From positions 7,488,001 to 7,552,000 of the forward strand of contig NC_064034.1 in assembly GCF_932526225.1 (NCBI RefSeq): DNA of 64,000 nt. The letters run 5' to 3'. Made by a program: the position numbers and the translations under genes. Below the pieces are notes generated by a model. That model was not told where the DNA came from and ran no database searches. It saw only the letters and a list, made by a program, of their open reading frames with translations. This DNA comes from Nematostella vectensis. Its lineage: Eukaryota; Cnidaria; Anthozoa; Actiniaria; Edwardsiidae. Shown here in pieces: positions 61,003 through 64,000 of the stretch. The first letter of the stretch is position 1, and every line of letters starts with the position of its first letter.

Positions 61003-61065
61003 GTAAGGGAGCATACGTGACCGTGTACAGGCCGCGTGGACTGGGTGCGATTCCCAGCTGAGGAG
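61003..61065 (+). other. Possible tRNA-derived (SINE-like) remnant
   Basis: ctgggtgcgattcccag near 61038-61054 forms a T-arm-like stem and loop close to the Pol III B-box. The upstream D-arm and acceptor stem are not convincing, so this is not a functional tRNA call. Confidence 0.2.
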
Positions 61066-62047
61066 TTGTTAAAGGTCCCAGCTATTTCTTTCGAATTCGA
61101 GAATTTTACTTGCCAACAACAAAACACGAAAGCTTTGAGTTTAGGAATATTTTTTTTAAAAAAGAGGATAGGAGAAAGGTAATTTTTGTAGCTAAGCTAA
61201 CTCTAATTATTTAAACAAGAAAACATATGGTAAACACAAGCTGAACATGAAAGTACTGTTCAGGCAGTCAGCAGGTTATGGAACATCAAATCAAATATCG
61301 ATTTTTCAAAAAAAAAATTTATTTCATAAAATGTGTTTTAAGGGACGATTAGGCAAATCATTGTCTTAGACTATCCACTGCTGTTCTATTGATATTACAT
61401 TTTCTAATTAACGCTTACATCTACAGTATTTACAACGTTAACTTTATGTGTAATGTCATATAATAGTTAAACAATAAAAATATTGACATAAGAGTTACTC
61501 TAAAAATATAAAATAATAAAGAGATAACATATAAATCATCATCATAACCATGACCATTATCATTATGATCGTTAGCGTTTGTCATCACTATAGAAACTAG
61601 AATAGTAGAACCCCCATCTTTCTTGTATCAAAACCTCACCTATAAATCACTTCGTTTTCCTCCTTACATAAAATAGTACTTTTTTTCTAGTCATCCACGT
61701 CCACGCGCAGTTATTAGATCGCCTTTCGGTCACATGTTACTTAATTAACGCTCTCTATAAACAGCGTACGGTATACAACCTTTCGCTGACCAGTTGCTTC
61801 AAAGAAGTTCGCTAGCATTTCCTTTGTCTTGCCTTTAGCCTTGCAACACGGCGTCAGAAATGCTGCCGTTGTTGGCGCCTTTTTCATCGGGCTTTAGATC
61901 CCTGGTAAAATAACAACACCCCAGGCATAATCATGTCCAAAAACTCGGTCTAGTAAAGAAATCCTACCACCTAGTGCTGTATAAACTCAATTCTACTTCT
62001 TCGCATAAATAGTACTTTTTAAAATAAGTTCAAGTGAGCTAATACCT

Positions 62048-63895
62048 CTAAGTGCTCGAATGCCTTCTATTTCTGTTAAACGCTATAATTGTCGGACTAT
62101 GGGGGTATTCATCAGGCTCCGGGAAGTAATTTTCTGGGAAGGTATGACACCGGGCCTGAGGTGACTTGGAGCGGCGATATTTAACGGATCCGAGCCACGG
62201 GTGCTTAAGGATGTTCTCAAGGGTGGGTCGGTACGAGGGGTGTTTCGCAAGAAGCCATCGAACAAGAGACTGGGCCTCTGAAAAAAGAAAAAGAAATATT
62301 AGAAAGGAGATTCTTTTAACTAAACTGCTAAACATGTCGCGGTAGAAAAAAATGTGTTTTCGTCACTCATGTGGCGGATTCTTTAGTAGACTGCGGTCCG
62401 GTCTGCGGTACAGCAGAAGTGCAGCTAAAATTTGGGAGGGGTACTGAAAGTTATTAGAAATGTAAAAGATGTGTCATTCTCCATTTCCATTATTCCCCCA
62501 AAAAACATTTTTTGCAGCCTGGCTACAGTAGTCAGGCCCGTAGCCAGGGGGGGTTCGGGGGGTTTGGACGGACCCACCCACCCGGCTTGAAGGTCCGCTC
62601 AGAGCAAACAAAAATATATAACGTTTGGCTGGAGATACAAAGTGCACTATAAAAATCTTTTTATAATAAATATCTTTATTATCATCACTATATGTTAAAA
62701 ATACCCTATTAATAACATTTTACATACAAGATTGATTGCCTAATGTTATAAGGCGAGTAGAGGGGTATACCGGAAATTTGGTACTCTGAAATGGAAAAAC
62801 GAACCACCCCGCTCAAAATCCTGGCCTACTACAGTAGTGAGTCAGAGTAGTGACCTGACTAAACCAGCACGGTGTAACGCACCTTTACTGACGTTCTCTG
62901 CAAAGTTGAGCTCCCCGCGAACGATCTCGATCTGATTGGCAAAGGGCACGTCCCCTGAGAGCATGTTGAAGAGGAGTATTCCAAGAGACCAGACCGTGCA
63001 CGGGCGCGCGTGGTATCGGTGGAATCGGAACCACTCGGGTGGGCAGTACGCTCGCGTTCCTGGAAGATAGCGATATATCAGCCTGCGTAGCAAGCGGCTC
63101 AGAGGTTTTGACGCCGCCTATACCCCTTGATTGGTCTTCACCCCTCTCCCTTCCTACACCCCTTGCTTGGTCTCCACCCCTCTCCCCTTCAACACCCCTT
63201 GCTTGGTCTCCACCCCTCTCCCCTTCAACACCCCTTGCTAGGTCTCCACCCCTCTCCCCTCCTACACTCCTTGCTTGGTCTCTAATTTTCTCCCCTCCTA
63301 CATCCCTTGCTTGGTCTCCACCCTCTCCCCTCCTACACTCCTTGCTTGGTCTCCACCCGTCTCTCCTCTTTCAGCTCTTGCTTGGTCTCTACCACTCTCT
63401 CCTCCTACATCCCTTGCTTGGTCCCTATCCCTCTCTATTCCTACATCCCTTGTTCAGTCTCCATTCCTACACCCCTTGCTTGATCCCAGTCCCTCTCCAC
63501 TCCTATATTCCTTGCTTGGTCTACATTCCTACACCCCTTGCTTGATCCCAGTCCCTCTCCACTCCTACATCCCTTGCTTGGTCTCCATTCCTACACCTCT
63601 TGCTTGATCCCAGCCCCTCTCCACTCCTACATTCCTTGCTTGGTCTCCATTCATACACCCCTTGCTTAGTCTTCACTCCCCTCCCCACCTTTTACTTGCA
63701 TTTATGCGTGTGCCCTTACATCATCGTGTCATCGGTACCTTCATAGTCTGTGTACAGTGTGTTCTCTAGTACAGTGCCAGAGCCGAAGTCAAACAGCTTG
63801 ACTTGCCCTGTCTTTGTATCTAGTAGCAGGTTTTCATCTTTGATGTCTCTATGAAAGACGCCTTTTCCCTCGCAATACGCCACAGCATGAACAAC
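62048..63895 (-). CDS. PIM: PIM-family serine/threonine protein kinase, C-terminal part
   Basis: PIM kinases are constitutively active Ser/Thr kinases promoting growth and survival. Exons in gene order: 63895-63739, 63059-62883, 62277-62048 (stop TAG at 62050-62048); the N-terminal lobe lies beyond the right edge. Visible: catalytic loop [14 protein letters not shown] metal-binding motif, the activation loop and P+1 region [17 protein letters not shown], subdomain [21 protein letters not shown], and [13 protein letters not shown] at the end of the kinase fold. These are PIM hallmarks, including the charged FDFGSG start and [13 protein letters not shown]-terminal tail of about 50 residues follows ([15 protein letters not shown]). 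All three junctions are GT-AG and in phase. Intron 63060-63738 contains a minisatellite. Confidence 0.92.
63118..63690. repeat. Cttgcttggtctccaccc minisatellite in the kinase intron
   Basis: About 16 units of roughly 30-40 bp containing cccttgcttggtctccac followed by a C/T-rich spacer. Long plus-strand Pro/Ser/Leu-rich ORFs here (63039-63607) are artefacts of the repeat. Confidence 0.9.
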
Positions 63896-64000
63896 CTATC
63901 AGGAAAAACCCACAAAAATTGATCATGTATGTTTAAATTTGATAATTTATTCCTACTTCTCTGAATTTCGAAGAAATTGGGTGTAAACACCCATTTCACG

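Larger units (their letters stand above)
59751..62047. other. Intergenic region left of the kinase gene
   Basis: No exon supported. It holds the AAGCGCC repeat cluster at 60185-60650 and a possible tRNA-derived remnant near 61005-61065. The rest is AT-rich. Confidence 0.5.

Noticed and set aside
63039..63607. Long Pro/Ser/Leu-rich plus-strand ORFs
   Set aside because: They follow the minisatellite period and lie in the kinase intron on the wrong strand.

Overview
The window is eukaryotic genomic DNA, most likely from a cnidarian, probably a sea anemone. Genes are split into many short exons with GT-AG introns. The proteins are animal-type (GPI-anchor synthesis, animal-length histidine ammonia-lyase and urocanase, a PIM kinase, secreted zinc carboxypeptidases). 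The DNA is AT-rich and full of minisatellites, MITE-like elements, Ty3/gypsy LTR elements and a LINE. No bacterial-type operon is present. The species is inferred from gene style only.

Layout, left to right. (1) 1234-11379, minus: histidine ammonia-lyase (HAL), about 23 exons, last exon not found. (2) 11380-11914: head-to-head intergenic region of 535 bp. (3) 11915-14196, plus: PIGF, five exons, 219 aa. (4) 15480-26972, plus: urocanate hydratase (UROC1), 22 exons joining in frame to 676 aa, with a 5'-truncated LINE in intron 21. (5) 28937-35910, plus: secreted carboxypeptidase A/B, ten exons. (6) 38198-42552: decayed minus-strand Ty3/gypsy element with a 5-bp target duplication. (7) 43074-54543, minus: a second carboxypeptidase with the same exon plan, tail-to-tail with the first; intron 6 holds a 3.9-kb array of a 31-bp repeat. 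(8) 55916-57309, minus: unrecognised gene with a cysteine-rich N-terminus. (9) 58217-59745: a second, internally deleted gypsy element. (10) 62048-63895, minus: C-terminal part of a PIM-family kinase running off the right edge.

HAL (histidine to urocanate) and UROC1 (urocanate to imidazolonepropionate) are consecutive steps of histidine breakdown. They lie within 27 kb with only PIGF between them. Their upstream regions share a 23-bp motif (20 of 23 bases identical), so a small co-regulated pathway cluster is possible. The two carboxypeptidases look like a duplicated digestive enzyme pair; both have Thr at the specificity position (255 in bovine numbering), which is neither classic A-type nor B-type.

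The most unusual pattern is that several minisatellites start exactly at exon-intron junctions and carry copies of the real splice site into the intron (HAL at 4227, 4840 and 6778; carboxypeptidase 1 at 30451; possibly carboxypeptidase 2 at 46871). Other oddities are a GC-AG intron in UROC1, a damaged donor in carboxypeptidase 1, a duplicated stop codon plus poly(A) signal, and a 797-bp TIR element with perfect 9-bp target duplications and a small cysteine-rich ORF.
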